Source: Pseudomonadota bacterium | Lineage (GTDB): Bacteria; Pseudomonadota; Alphaproteobacteria; Rhizobiales; Rhizobiaceae | NCBI GenBank assembly: GCA_023419535.1 | Contig: JAEZXX010000033.1 | Coordinates: 1 to 34,473 of the forward strand | Length of the DNA stretch: 34,473 nt | Direction of reading: 5' to 3' | In this document: in pieces, positions 1-7,926 of the stretch | Layout: each line of letters opens with the position of its first letter | How positions within the stretch are numbered: the first letter of the stretch is position 1 | The notes under the pieces: model-generated | Seen by the model: the letters and a program-made list of their open reading frames with translations, nothing else | Told to the model about the DNA's origin: nothing | The model's database searches: none | Made by a program: the position numbers and the translations under genes

Positions 1-960
1 GGGCAGGCGATGCTGAAACGGCATCGGCTGGCTGAGCTGGTGGCGTTTGGCAGCCCGCTCGTCGGGCTGGTCGAGCAGGTCCGCCGCACGGGAGTCTCGG
101 TCAACGAGTACGGCATCGAGGTTCTCATTCCACGGCTCGCTGGCCCGAAGCTGGTCGATGCGCACGGCGCGCCGATCCCGGAGCAGCCGTCGCTCATTGT
201 GCTGATGCTGCAGCAGCGCACGATGGCGCAGATGATCGAGCGGCAGCTTACGCATCGGGCCGCGGCACGATCGGTCTCGGGTATGGCAGCGATGCTGGCG
301 CACGAGATCAAGAACCCGCTGTCCGGCATCCGGGGCGCCGCCCAGCTTCTCGAGCCGGCCCTCACTGCCGCCGACCGGTCGCTGGCGCAGCTCATCTGCA
401 CGGAGACGGATCGCATCCGCAACCTTGTCGACCGCATGGAGGTCTTCGGGGACGAGCGCCCGTTGGCCAAGGACCCGGTCAACATCCACGACGTGTTGGA
501 TCACGTCTGTCAACTTGCCAGCAGCGGGTTCGCGCGCGACGTCAATATCATCGCCCGCTACGATCCGTCCCTGCCGCCGGTGCCGGCCAATCGGGACAAG
601 CTGGTACAGGCGTTCCTCAATCTGGTGAAGAACGCCGCCGAAGCGATAGAGGAGGGGGGCGAGAGCGGACGCCTCGTTCTGACCACGGCATTTCGACCCG
701 GCATGCGGCTCGCCGTTCCGGGCAGCGGCGCCCGCGTGAGCCTGCCGCTGATGATCGAGGTGGAGGACAACGGCGTCGGTGTCCCGGATCACCTCAAGCC
801 CAACCTGTTCGATGCGTTCGTCACGACCAAGCGTAGCGGCTCCGGGCTCGGCCGCGCGCTCGGCGCCAAGATCATCGGCGATCATGGCGGCATCATCGAG
901 TGCGAGTCCGAGCCGCGGCGCACCGTCTTCCGCGTATTGCTGCCGATGCAGGAGGGTTAA
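1..960 (+). CDS. ntrB: Nitrogen regulation sensor histidine kinase NtrB (5' partial)
   Basis: Cytoplasmic histidine kinase that phosphorylates NtrC under nitrogen limitation. The frame is open through base 1, so the N-terminal PAS part is cut by the window edge; the first Met visible is at base 10. Counting from it, the H box (AHEIKNPLSGIRGAAQ) carries the phospho-acceptor His98. It is followed by the N box (FLNLVKNAAEAI), the G1 box (VEDNGVGV) and the F box (FDAFVTTK). The G2 box reads GSGLGRALGAKI where the family normally has GSGLGLALVAKI: an Arg for Leu and a Gly for Val. The stop lies 3 bp before ntrC, whose ribosome site (GGAGG) is inside the last ntrB codons, so the two are probably translated together. 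Identity is secure; kinase competence with this G2 box is uncertain. Confidence 0.95.
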   Translation, partial: GQAMLKRHRLAELVAFGSPLVGLVEQVRRTGVSVNEYGIEVLIPRLAGPKLVDAHGAPIPEQPSLIVLMLQQRTMAQMIERQLTHRAAARSVSGMAAMLAHEIKNPLSGIRGAAQLLEPALTAADRSLAQLICTETDRIRNLVDRMEVFGDERPLAKDPVNIHDVLDHVCQLASSGFARDVNIIARYDPSLPPVPANRDKLVQAFLNLVKNAAEAIEEGGESGRLVLTTAFRPGMRLAVPGSGARVSLPLMIEVEDNGVGVPDHLKPNLFDAFVTTKRSGSGLGRALGAKIIGDHGGIIECESEPRRTVFRVLLPMQEG

Positions 961-963
961 GCC

Positions 964-2412
964 ATGGCACGCGGCACCATCCTCATCGCCGACGACGACA
1001 GCGCGATCAGAACCGTGCTCAACCAGGCGCTAGCCCGTGCCGGCTACATTCCGAGAGCCACGAGCAACGCGGCGACGTTGTGGCGCTGGGTCTCCCAAGG
1101 TGAGGGCGATGCGATCATCACCGACGTCATCATGCCCGACGAGAATGCCTTCGACCTCATTCCGCGCATAAAGAAGATGCGGCCGGAACTGCCGATCATC
1201 GTCATGAGCGCGCAGAATACGTTGATGACGGCTCTTTCGGCTGCGGAGAAAGGGGCCTTCGAGTACCTGCCGAAGCCGTTCGACCTCAATGAGCTGGTGA
1301 GCGTCGTCGGGCGGGCGTTGGCCGAGCCGGCGCGCCGGGCCGTGCGCAGCGCGCCCGAATCGGAGCCCGATGATCTGCCGCTCATCGGCCGGTCGCCCGC
1401 GATGCAGGAGATCTACCGCGTGATCGCCCGCCTGACACAGACGGACCTGACCGTGATGATCTCGGGCGAGTCCGGAACGGGCAAGGAGCTGGTGGCGCGT
1501 GTCCTGCACGATTATGGCCGCCGCCGCAGCGGGCCCTTCGTCGCCATCAACATGGCCGCGATCCCGCGGGAGCTGATTGAAAGCGAGCTGTTCGGGCACG
1601 AGAAGGGGGCCTTCACGGGAGCCCATTCGCGCATGCCGGGGCGGTTCGAGCAGGCGGAAGGGGGCACCCTGTTCCTCGACGAGATCGGCGACATGCCGAT
1701 GGAGGCGCAGACCCGGCTCCTGCGCGTGCTGCAGCAGGGCGAGTACACGGTGGTCGGCGGCCGCACCACGATCGCGACGGACGTGCGCATCGTGGCCGCG
1801 ACGAACAAGGACCTCCGGCAGCTCATCCAGCGCGGGCTCTTCCGCGAGGATCTCTTCTACCGCCTGAACGTCGTGCCGCTGCGCCTGCCTCCCTTGCGCG
1901 AGCGCGTCGAGGACATCCCCGACCTCGCGCGCCACTTCTTCGCGGCCGTGGAGCGCGAGGGCCTACCGCGCAAAATCCTCAGCCCCGGTGCGCTCGACGT
2001 GATGCGCCGCTATCCCTGGCCGGGCAATGTGCGCGAGCTGGAGAACCTCGTGCGCCGCCTCGCGGCGCTCTACCCGCAGGAGGAAATCTCGGCGGCCCTC
2101 GTGGAGCACGAGATCGCCAGCGACATCGCGCGGCCGAGCGGCGTGGCCGGGGAGGAGGGCAAGCCCATCGACCTCTCCGCGTCCGTGGAGCGCTATCTGG
2201 CGGACTATTTCAACTCCTTCGGGAACGACCTGCCGCCGCCGGGCCTCCACAGCCGCATCCTGCGCGAGGTGGAGTATCCGCTGGTCGCGGCGGCGCTGGC
2301 CGCGACGCGCGGCAACCAGGTGAAGGCCGCCGACCTTCTCGGCGTCAACCGCAACACGCTGCGCAAGAAGATCCGCGATCTCGACGTGATGGTGGTCCGT
2401 TCCACCCGCTGA
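964..2412 (+). CDS. ntrC: Nitrogen regulation response regulator NtrC
   Basis: Sigma-54-dependent transcription activator, partner of NtrB. The 482 residues are normal for alphaproteobacterial NtrC. The receiver domain (about 5-118) has the acidic pocket near residues 10-12, the phospho-acceptor Asp54 (ITDVIMPDE) and the Lys of LPKPFD near 104. The AAA+ domain (about 140-370) has Walker A GESGTGKE at 168-175, the sigma-54 contact loop GAFTGA at 215-220 and Walker B TLFLDEIGD near 235-243. The C-terminal Fis-type helix-turn-helix is at about 453-478 (KAADLLGVNRNTLRKK). All key residues are intact, so it should be a working activator of nitrogen-scavenging genes. It starts 3 bp after ntrB, with a strong GGAGG site. 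Confidence 0.97.
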   Translation: MARGTILIADDDSAIRTVLNQALARAGYIPRATSNAATLWRWVSQGEGDAIITDVIMPDENAFDLIPRIKKMRPELPIIVMSAQNTLMTALSAAEKGAFEYLPKPFDLNELVSVVGRALAEPARRAVRSAPESEPDDLPLIGRSPAMQEIYRVIARLTQTDLTVMISGESGTGKELVARVLHDYGRRRSGPFVAINMAAIPRELIESELFGHEKGAFTGAHSRMPGRFEQAEGGTLFLDEIGDMPMEAQTRLLRVLQQGEYTVVGGRTTIATDVRIVAATNKDLRQLIQRGLFREDLFYRLNVVPLRLPPLRERVEDIPDLARHFFAAVEREGLPRKILSPGALDVMRRYPWPGNVRELENLVRRLAALYPQEEISAALVEHEIASDIARPSGVAGEEGKPIDLSASVERYLADYFNSFGNDLPPPGLHSRILREVEYPLVAAALAATRGNQVKAADLLGVNRNTLRKKIRDLDVMVVRSTR

Positions 2413-2435
2413 GCCGGGACGACAACCCGCACCCG

Positions 2436-2464
2436 TTGCAATTCTGCCACTAACCGTCTCTAAG
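2436..2464 (+). promoter_or_regulatory. Candidate sigma-70-type promoter for ntrYX
   Basis: In the 153-bp gap between ntrC and ntrY, TTGCAA (2436-2441) and TCTAAG (2459-2464) are 17 bp apart, an acceptable housekeeping promoter. A 7-bp stem-loop (GAAGCGG / CCGCTTC, 2515-2532) lies in the predicted leader before ntrY. The call rests on consensus similarity only. Confidence 0.35.
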
Positions 2465-2565
2465 GGGCGGACGGACGGCGGGACACGGCGCATCGGCCGA
2501 GTCCCCGGCTTCGGGAAGCGGGCCACCGCTTCCTCATCCACGTCTCGGCAGGCGATGAGCGGGTC

Positions 2566-4791
2566 ATGACGGTTCACCCTGTCCAGAGCGAAGGCGAGAT
2601 GTCCTTTCCGCAGGAGCGGAAGCGGCATTGGCTCGTCCCCGGCATCCTGGCGGTCGTCGGCGCTCTCGTCACCGGAGCGCTGTCCTTCCTGGTCCTGATG
2701 GGACTGACGCCGGTCGACCCGACCGAAACGGTCGTCACCACCGCCATCGCCGTTAACGGCGCCTTCGTCTTCCTGCTCATCGCCCTCATCCTGCGCGAGG
2801 TCTCGCGGATGGTGAAGGCGCGGGCGCAGGGCAAGGCCGCCTCGCGCCTGCACGTGCGCATCGTCGCCCTGTTCTCGGTCGTGGCCGCGCTCCCGGCGCT
2901 CCTCGTCGCCATCGTCGCCGGCATCACGCTCGATCTCGGGCTCGACCGCTGGTTCGAGATGCGCACCCGCGCCATCGTCGATTCCTCGATCTCGGTCGCC
3001 CAGGCCTATGTCAACGAGAACGCCCGGAACCTGCAGGGCACGACCCAGCAGATGGCGGAAGATCTGAACACCCAACGCCGGCTGTTCGACCTCGACCGCA
3101 CCGGCTTCCAGCAGCTCCTGACCGAGCAGGCGAGGGGCCGCTCGCTGCTCGGCGCCCAACTTCTGCGCGAGGACGGCTCCCCCTTCCTGCGCGCCGACGT
3201 GCCGGTGGAGCGCGGCCTGCCGGTGCCGCCGGCCGACGCCATGAACAGCGCCCGCGAGGGCAATTTCGTCCTGATCCCGCCCGGCATCACCAATCTGGTC
3301 GGCGCCGTCACGCCGCTCGACCGGTTCGACGACGTCTATCTCTACACCGTGCGCGCGGTGGACCCGGACGTGATCGCCACCTACCGCCTGATGCTGGACG
3401 TCGACAGCGAGTATTCGGCGCTGGAGGCGGGGCGGTTCGGGCTGCAGCTGGCCTTCGCGCTGATCTATCTCGGCATCACGCTGATCGTGCTCCTGTCGGC
3501 GATCTGGACGGGCATCGGCGTCGCCGACCGGCTGGTGCGGCCGATCCGCCTCCTGATCGGCGCGGCGGACGAGGTGACGGCCGGCAATCTGTCGGTGTCG
3601 GTCCCGGTGCGCGCCTCGGACGGCGACGTCGGCTCGCTCTCCGACACGTTCAACAACATGATCCGGCAGCTGCGCTCGCAGCGCACCGAACTCGTGAACG
3701 CCAAGGACGTGATCGACGAGCGCCGCCGCTTCACCGAGGCGGTCCTGTCGGGCGTGACGGCGGGCGTCGTCGGCGTGAAGAGCGACGGCACGATCTCGAT
3801 GCTCAATCCCTCGGCCGAACGGATCCTCGCCGTCGACGCGCGTCAGGCGGTCGGCCGGCAGCTCGGCGAACTCTATCCGCGCATCGCCGAGATCCATCGC
3901 GCCGCGAGCCTGTCGCGCAAGGCCGAGTACCAGGACCAGATCAAGCAGCGCGACCGCGTGCTCGACATCCGCGTCACCTCCGAGGGCAGCGACGAGGCGA
4001 CCCATTCGAGCGTCGTGACGCTCGACGACATCACCGACCTAGTCGAGGCGCAGCGCTCCAGCGCCTGGGCGGACGTGGCGCGCCGCATTGCCCACGAGAT
4101 CAAGAACCCGCTGACGCCCATCCAGCTCTCGGCCGAGCGCATCCGCCGACGCTACGGCAAGGTGATCGGCACCGACCGCGAGGTCTTCGACCGCTGCGTC
4201 GACACCATCGTGCGGCAGGTGGCCGACATCGGCCGGATGGTCGACGAGTTCTCCACCTTCGCCCGCATGCCCAAGCCCAAGATGGAACGGCGCGACCTGC
4301 GCGAGGCGCTGCGCGAGGCCGTCTTCATGCGCGAGATGGGCGACCACGGCATCGACTTCGTCAGCGACTTCGACGCCGCGCCGCTGGAAGGCTCCTACGA
4401 CATCCGGCTGCTCAGCCAGGCCTTCGGCAATCTCGTCAAGAACGCCGTCGAATCCGTCGAGACGCAGACCGAGCGCCGCGGCCGCATCCGCGTGGCCGCG
4501 CGCGCGCAAGGCGGCACGAACATCGTCGAAATTGCGGACAACGGCCGCGGATTTCCCTTTGAGGATCGAGAACGGCTTCTCGAGCCCTACATGACGACGC
4601 GTGAGAAGGGGACGGGGCTCGGCCTCGCCATCGTGCGCAAGATCGTCGAGGAGCACGGGGGCACGATCGAGCTCGACGACGCGCCGGGCGAGGAGGGGGG
4701 AGCGCTGGTGCGCGTCCGCCTGCCGGCCGGGGCACGGGAGGATTCGGGCTTGCCCGAAGGACGGACGCAGAACACCATGGAACGCATGTGA
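2566..4791 (+). CDS. ntrY: Membrane sensor histidine kinase NtrY
   Basis: Inner-membrane histidine kinase, partner of NtrX, implicated in alphaproteobacteria in nitrogen, redox and envelope responses. The 741 residues show hydrophobic segments at about 23-47, 55-77, 98-123 and 292-318, with a periplasmic sensing region of about 165 residues between the third and fourth. A HAMP linker (about 320-375), a PAS domain (about 385-490), the H box with His510 (RIAHEIKNPLTPIQ), the N box (GNLVKNAVESV), G1 (IADNGRGF) and an intact G2 box (GTGLGLAI) follow. The intact G2 box contrasts with that of NtrB in this window. The stop is 6 bp before ntrX. Start ATG 2566 was chosen; an in-frame ATG at 2599 with an AAGGCGAG site is a fair alternative. 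Confidence 0.96.
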   Translation: MTVHPVQSEGEMSFPQERKRHWLVPGILAVVGALVTGALSFLVLMGLTPVDPTETVVTTAIAVNGAFVFLLIALILREVSRMVKARAQGKAASRLHVRIVALFSVVAALPALLVAIVAGITLDLGLDRWFEMRTRAIVDSSISVAQAYVNENARNLQGTTQQMAEDLNTQRRLFDLDRTGFQQLLTEQARGRSLLGAQLLREDGSPFLRADVPVERGLPVPPADAMNSAREGNFVLIPPGITNLVGAVTPLDRFDDVYLYTVRAVDPDVIATYRLMLDVDSEYSALEAGRFGLQLAFALIYLGITLIVLLSAIWTGIGVADRLVRPIRLLIGAADEVTAGNLSVSVPVRASDGDVGSLSDTFNNMIRQLRSQRTELVNAKDVIDERRRFTEAVLSGVTAGVVGVKSDGTISMLNPSAERILAVDARQAVGRQLGELYPRIAEIHRAASLSRKAEYQDQIKQRDRVLDIRVTSEGSDEATHSSVVTLDDITDLVEAQRSSAWADVARRIAHEIKNPLTPIQLSAERIRRRYGKVIGTDREVFDRCVDTIVRQVADIGRMVDEFSTFARMPKPKMERRDLREALREAVFMREMGDHGIDFVSDFDAAPLEGSYDIRLLSQAFGNLVKNAVESVETQTERRGRIRVAARAQGGTNIVEIADNGRGFPFEDRERLLEPYMTTREKGTGLGLAIVRKIVEEHGGTIELDDAPGEEGGALVRVRLPAGAREDSGLPEGRTQNTMERM

Positions 4792-4797
4792 GGACCG

Positions 4798-6159
4798 ATG
4801 GCATCGGACATCCTGATCGTCGATGACGAAGCCGACATCCGCGAGCTGGTCGCGGGCATCCTCGAGGACGAGGGCCACGAGGCGCGCACGGCCGCGAACT
4901 CCGACGCCGCGCTCGCGGCGATCGCCGATCGCCTGCCGCGGCTGATCTTCCTCGACATCTGGCTGCAGGGCTCCAAGCTCGACGGCCTGGACCTTCTCGA
5001 CGCCATCAAGTCGCAGCACCCAGAGGTACCGGTGGTGATGATCTCGGGCCACGGCAACATCGAGACCGCGGTGTCGGCGATCCGGCGCGGCGCCTACGAC
5101 TACATCGAGAAGCCCTTCAAGGCGGACCGGCTGGTCATCATCGCCGAGCGCGCGCTGGAGACCTCCAAGCTGAAGCGCGAGGTGGTGGAGCTGCGCCGCC
5201 GCTCCTCCGACTTCCCCGAATTCATCGGCAAGTCGCACCCGATGAACCAGCTGCGCGGGGCGATCGAGCGCGTCGCGCCGACCAACAGCCGCGTGATGAT
5301 CCTCGGGCCCTCCGGTTCGGGCAAGGAGATGGTGGCGCGGGCGATCCATTCGGGCTCGGGCCGGGCCAACGGGCCCTTCATCGCGCTGAATGCGGCCGGC
5401 ATCACGCCGGAGCGCATGGAGATCGAGCTCTTCGGCACCGAGACCCCGCCGGGCATCGAGCGCAAGGTCGGCGCCTTCGAGCAGGCCCATGGCGGCGTCC
5501 TCTATCTCGACGAGGTGGGGGACATGCCGCGCGAGACGCAGAACAAGATCCTGCGCGTCCTGACCGAGCAGACCTTCGAGCGCGTGGGCGGCGCCAAGCG
5601 CGTCAAGGTCGACGTGCGCATCATCTCCTCGACGTCGCAGAACCTCGAATCCCTGATGGCGGAGGGGGCGTTCCGCGAGGATCTCTTCCATCGCCTCGCC
5701 GTCGTGCCGATCGCCGTGCCGCCGCTCGCGGAGCGTCGCGCCGACATTCCGATGCTGATCGAGGCCTTCATGCAGCAGGTCTACGAGCAGACCGGGATCC
5801 GGCCCAAACAGATCAGCGACGAGGCGATGGCGGTCCTCCAGTCGAGCGACTGGCCGGGCAACATCCGCCAGCTGCGCAACAACATCGAGCGCCTGATGAT
5901 CCTGTCCCGGCAGGGCGAGGGCGAGGTCATCTCCGCCGACATGCTGCCGAGCGAGGTCTCCGAGATGCTGCCGCGCACGCCGAGCCAGGCGGACGGGCGC
6001 ATCATGGCGCTTCCCCTGCGCGACGCGCGCGAGGCCTTCGAGAAGGAGTATCTCGTCGCGCAGATCAACCGCTTCGGCGGCAACATCTCGCGCACGGCCG
6101 AGTTCGTCGGCATGGAGCGCTCGGCGCTCCACCGCAAACTGAAATCCCTCGGCATCTGA
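4798..6159 (+). CDS. ntrX: Response regulator NtrX
   Basis: Response regulator paired with NtrY; 453 residues. The receiver domain (about 4-118) has phospho-acceptor Asp53 (IFLDIWLQG) and Lys105 (IEKPF). The AAA+ domain (about 140-365) has Walker A GPSGSGKE at 170-177 and Walker B VLYLDEVGD near 234-242. Where NtrC has GAFTGA, this protein has a divergent stretch (FGTETPPGIERKVGAF), so the sigma-54 contact loop is absent. This is a recognised property of alphaproteobacterial NtrX and suggests regulation that does not use sigma-54 remodelling. A Fis-type helix-turn-helix (SRTAEFVGMERSALHRKL) ends the protein. It lies 6 bp after ntrY and 19 bp before trkA, so the three are probably co-transcribed. 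Confidence 0.96.
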   Translation: MASDILIVDDEADIRELVAGILEDEGHEARTAANSDAALAAIADRLPRLIFLDIWLQGSKLDGLDLLDAIKSQHPEVPVVMISGHGNIETAVSAIRRGAYDYIEKPFKADRLVIIAERALETSKLKREVVELRRRSSDFPEFIGKSHPMNQLRGAIERVAPTNSRVMILGPSGSGKEMVARAIHSGSGRANGPFIALNAAGITPERMEIELFGTETPPGIERKVGAFEQAHGGVLYLDEVGDMPRETQNKILRVLTEQTFERVGGAKRVKVDVRIISSTSQNLESLMAEGAFREDLFHRLAVVPIAVPPLAERRADIPMLIEAFMQQVYEQTGIRPKQISDEAMAVLQSSDWPGNIRQLRNNIERLMILSRQGEGEVISADMLPSEVSEMLPRTPSQADGRIMALPLRDAREAFEKEYLVAQINRFGGNISRTAEFVGMERSALHRKLKSLGI

Positions 6160-6178
6160 ACCGGACAGCAGAGCTTCG

Positions 6179-7555
6179 ATGAAGATCGTGATCTGCGGCG
6201 CCGGCCAGGTCGGCTTCGGCATCGCTCAGCGGCTCGCGGAGGAGGGCCACGACGTCTCGGTGATCGACTATTCGGCCGACCGCATCCAGGCGGTCGGCAT
6301 GGCGATCGACGCGCGGGCGATCGTCGGCAACGGCGCCAGCCCCGAGACCCTGGCCGAAGCCGGGATCGAGGACGCCGACATGCTGATCGCGGCGACGCTC
6401 CACGACGAGGTGAACATGGTGGCGTGCGAGGTGGCGCATCACCTGTTCTCCGTGCCGACCAAGATCGCCCGCATCCGCTCGCAATCCTACCTGCGCCCGC
6501 ACTTCCAGGATCTCTTCTCCGACGACGCGATCCCGATCGACTTCATCATCTCGCCCGAGATCGAGATCGGCGAGACCGTGCTGCGCCGGATCGCGCTGCC
6601 GGGCGCGGTCGACATCGTGCATTTCGCAGGCGAGCGGATCGTCATGATGGGCGTCGAATGCGAGCCCGACTGCCCCATCCTCGACATGCCGCTCCGCGAG
6701 ATCGGCAAGCGGCACCCGGGCCTCGACGCGACCACGGTCGGCATCGCGCGCGGGGAGGACATGCTCGTGCCGGACGCCGAGCAACGGCTGAAGGCCGGCG
6801 ACATCGCCTATGTCGTGGCCGAGGCGACGAAGGTGCGGCGCGTGCTGGAGGTCTTCGGCCACGCCGAGCCGCAGGCGGGACGGATCGTCATCGCGGGCGC
6901 CGGCACGGTCGGGCTCTACGTCGCGCGCCAGATCGAGAAGCGCAACATCTCGGCCCGTCTGCGCGTCATCGAGCCGGACGCCGAGCGGGCGCGCCACGCC
7001 GCCGAGCGCCTGTCGCGCACCGTCGTCCTGAACGGCAGCGCGCTCGACGAGGCGATCCTGCGGCAGGCCGACATCGACGAGGCCGACCTCCTCGTCGCGC
7101 TGACCAACGACGACAAGATCAACCTGCTCGCCGGCGTCATGGGCAAGCACATGGGCTGCAAGTCGACGCTGACGCTGGTGAACGAGACCTCGTTCCGGGA
7201 GCTGACCGCTCCGCTCGGCATCGACGCCTTCATCAGCCCGCAGTCGATCACCATCTCGCGCATCCTGCAGCACGTGCGGCGCGGCCGCATCCGCTCGGTC
7301 CATTCGATCCAGAACGGGCGGGCCGAGATCATCGAGGCCGAGGCTCTGGAAACCTCCCCGCTGGTCGGCCAGCCGCTGGCGGACCTGAACATTCCCGACG
7401 AGGTGCGGCTCGGCGCCGTGTTCCGCGAGGGCCGCTACATCCAGCCCTGCGCGACGACGGAGATCGAGGCGGGCGACCGCGTGGTGATCTTCGCCAAGGC
7501 CGGCGCGGTGCGCCAGGTCGAGCAGATGTTCCGGGTCAGCCTGGAATTCTTCTGA
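6179..7555 (+). CDS. trkA: Trk system potassium uptake regulatory protein TrkA
   Basis: Peripheral, NAD(H)-binding regulatory subunit of the Trk/Ktr potassium channel. The 458 residues form two tandem RCK units. Each starts with a Rossmann glycine motif: GAGQVGFGIA at about 7-16 and GAGTVGLYVA at about 242-251. Each is followed by an acidic residue at the end of strand two (SVIDYS, RVIEPD) and a RCK-C domain; the last ends in GDRVVIFAKAG. The full two-unit length matches proteobacterial TrkA. No membrane TrkG/TrkH gene is in the window, so the channel partner is encoded elsewhere. Its place between ntrX and hfq is typical of Rhizobiales. Confidence 0.96.
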   Translation: MKIVICGAGQVGFGIAQRLAEEGHDVSVIDYSADRIQAVGMAIDARAIVGNGASPETLAEAGIEDADMLIAATLHDEVNMVACEVAHHLFSVPTKIARIRSQSYLRPHFQDLFSDDAIPIDFIISPEIEIGETVLRRIALPGAVDIVHFAGERIVMMGVECEPDCPILDMPLREIGKRHPGLDATTVGIARGEDMLVPDAEQRLKAGDIAYVVAEATKVRRVLEVFGHAEPQAGRIVIAGAGTVGLYVARQIEKRNISARLRVIEPDAERARHAAERLSRTVVLNGSALDEAILRQADIDEADLLVALTNDDKINLLAGVMGKHMGCKSTLTLVNETSFRELTAPLGIDAFISPQSITISRILQHVRRGRIRSVHSIQNGRAEIIEAEALETSPLVGQPLADLNIPDEVRLGAVFREGRYIQPCATTEIEAGDRVVIFAKAGAVRQVEQMFRVSLEFF

Positions 7556-7674
7556 CGAGCCACGTCCGGTCCGGAACACCGTTCCAGATGGCGACTTGCA
7601 CAACGTCTCGACTTCGACCACCTGTAAGCCCGGTGGCCGAAGGCGGCGAACCGACAACAACGAGAGAGCCCTTC

Positions 7675-7926
7675 ATGGCCGAACGGACGCAGAACCTTCA
7701 GGACGTGTTCCTCAACGCGGTTCGCAAACAGAAGATTTCCCTGACCATTTTCCTCGTGAACGGCGTGAAGCTGACCGGCATCGTCACCTCGTTCGACAAT
7801 TTCTGCGTCCTCCTGCGTCGGGATGGGCATTCGCAGCTCGTCTACAAGCACGCCATCTCCACCATCATGCCGGCCCAGCCCGTCCAGATGTACGAACCGG
7901 ACGAGAGCACGGAGCAAACCGATTGA
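7675..7926 (+). CDS. hfq: RNA chaperone Hfq
   Basis: Sm-like hexameric RNA chaperone that pairs small RNAs with mRNAs. The 83 residues cover the Sm fold: the N-terminal helix (NLQDVFLNAVRKQK), Sm1 (ISLTIFLVNGVKLTGIV) and the Sm2 hallmark YKHAISTIMP. The last residues (from about 71) are a short acidic tail, usual in alphaproteobacteria. The start ATG 7675 follows a GAGAG site and gives the canonical MAERTQNLQD N-terminus; the longer open frame upstream is not used. A 119-bp gap after trkA may hold its promoter, but I could not place a convincing one. The hfq stop overlaps the proposed hflX start. Confidence 0.98.
   Translation: MAERTQNLQDVFLNAVRKQKISLTIFLVNGVKLTGIVTSFDNFCVLLRRDGHSQLVYKHAISTIMPAQPVQMYEPDESTEQTD

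Noticed and set aside
1963..4005. 680-codon minus-strand frame opposite ntrC/ntrY, and a 727-codon one opposite ntrX (4039-6222)
   Set aside because: Histidine/Asp/Arg/Ala-rich antisense frames mirrored from GC-rich coding DNA; no domain or ribosome site.
6424..7674. Long open frame upstream of hfq overlapping trkA
   Set aside because: Composition is Arg/Ala/Gly-rich with no domain; it is an out-of-frame reading of trkA caused by high GC. Only the last 83 codons are Hfq.
7556..7674. Promoter or sigma-54 site upstream of hfq
   Set aside because: No GG-N10-GC element and no well-spaced -35/-10 pair could be found; a 5-bp inverted repeat (GGAAC-ACC-GTTCC) is present but too short to call.
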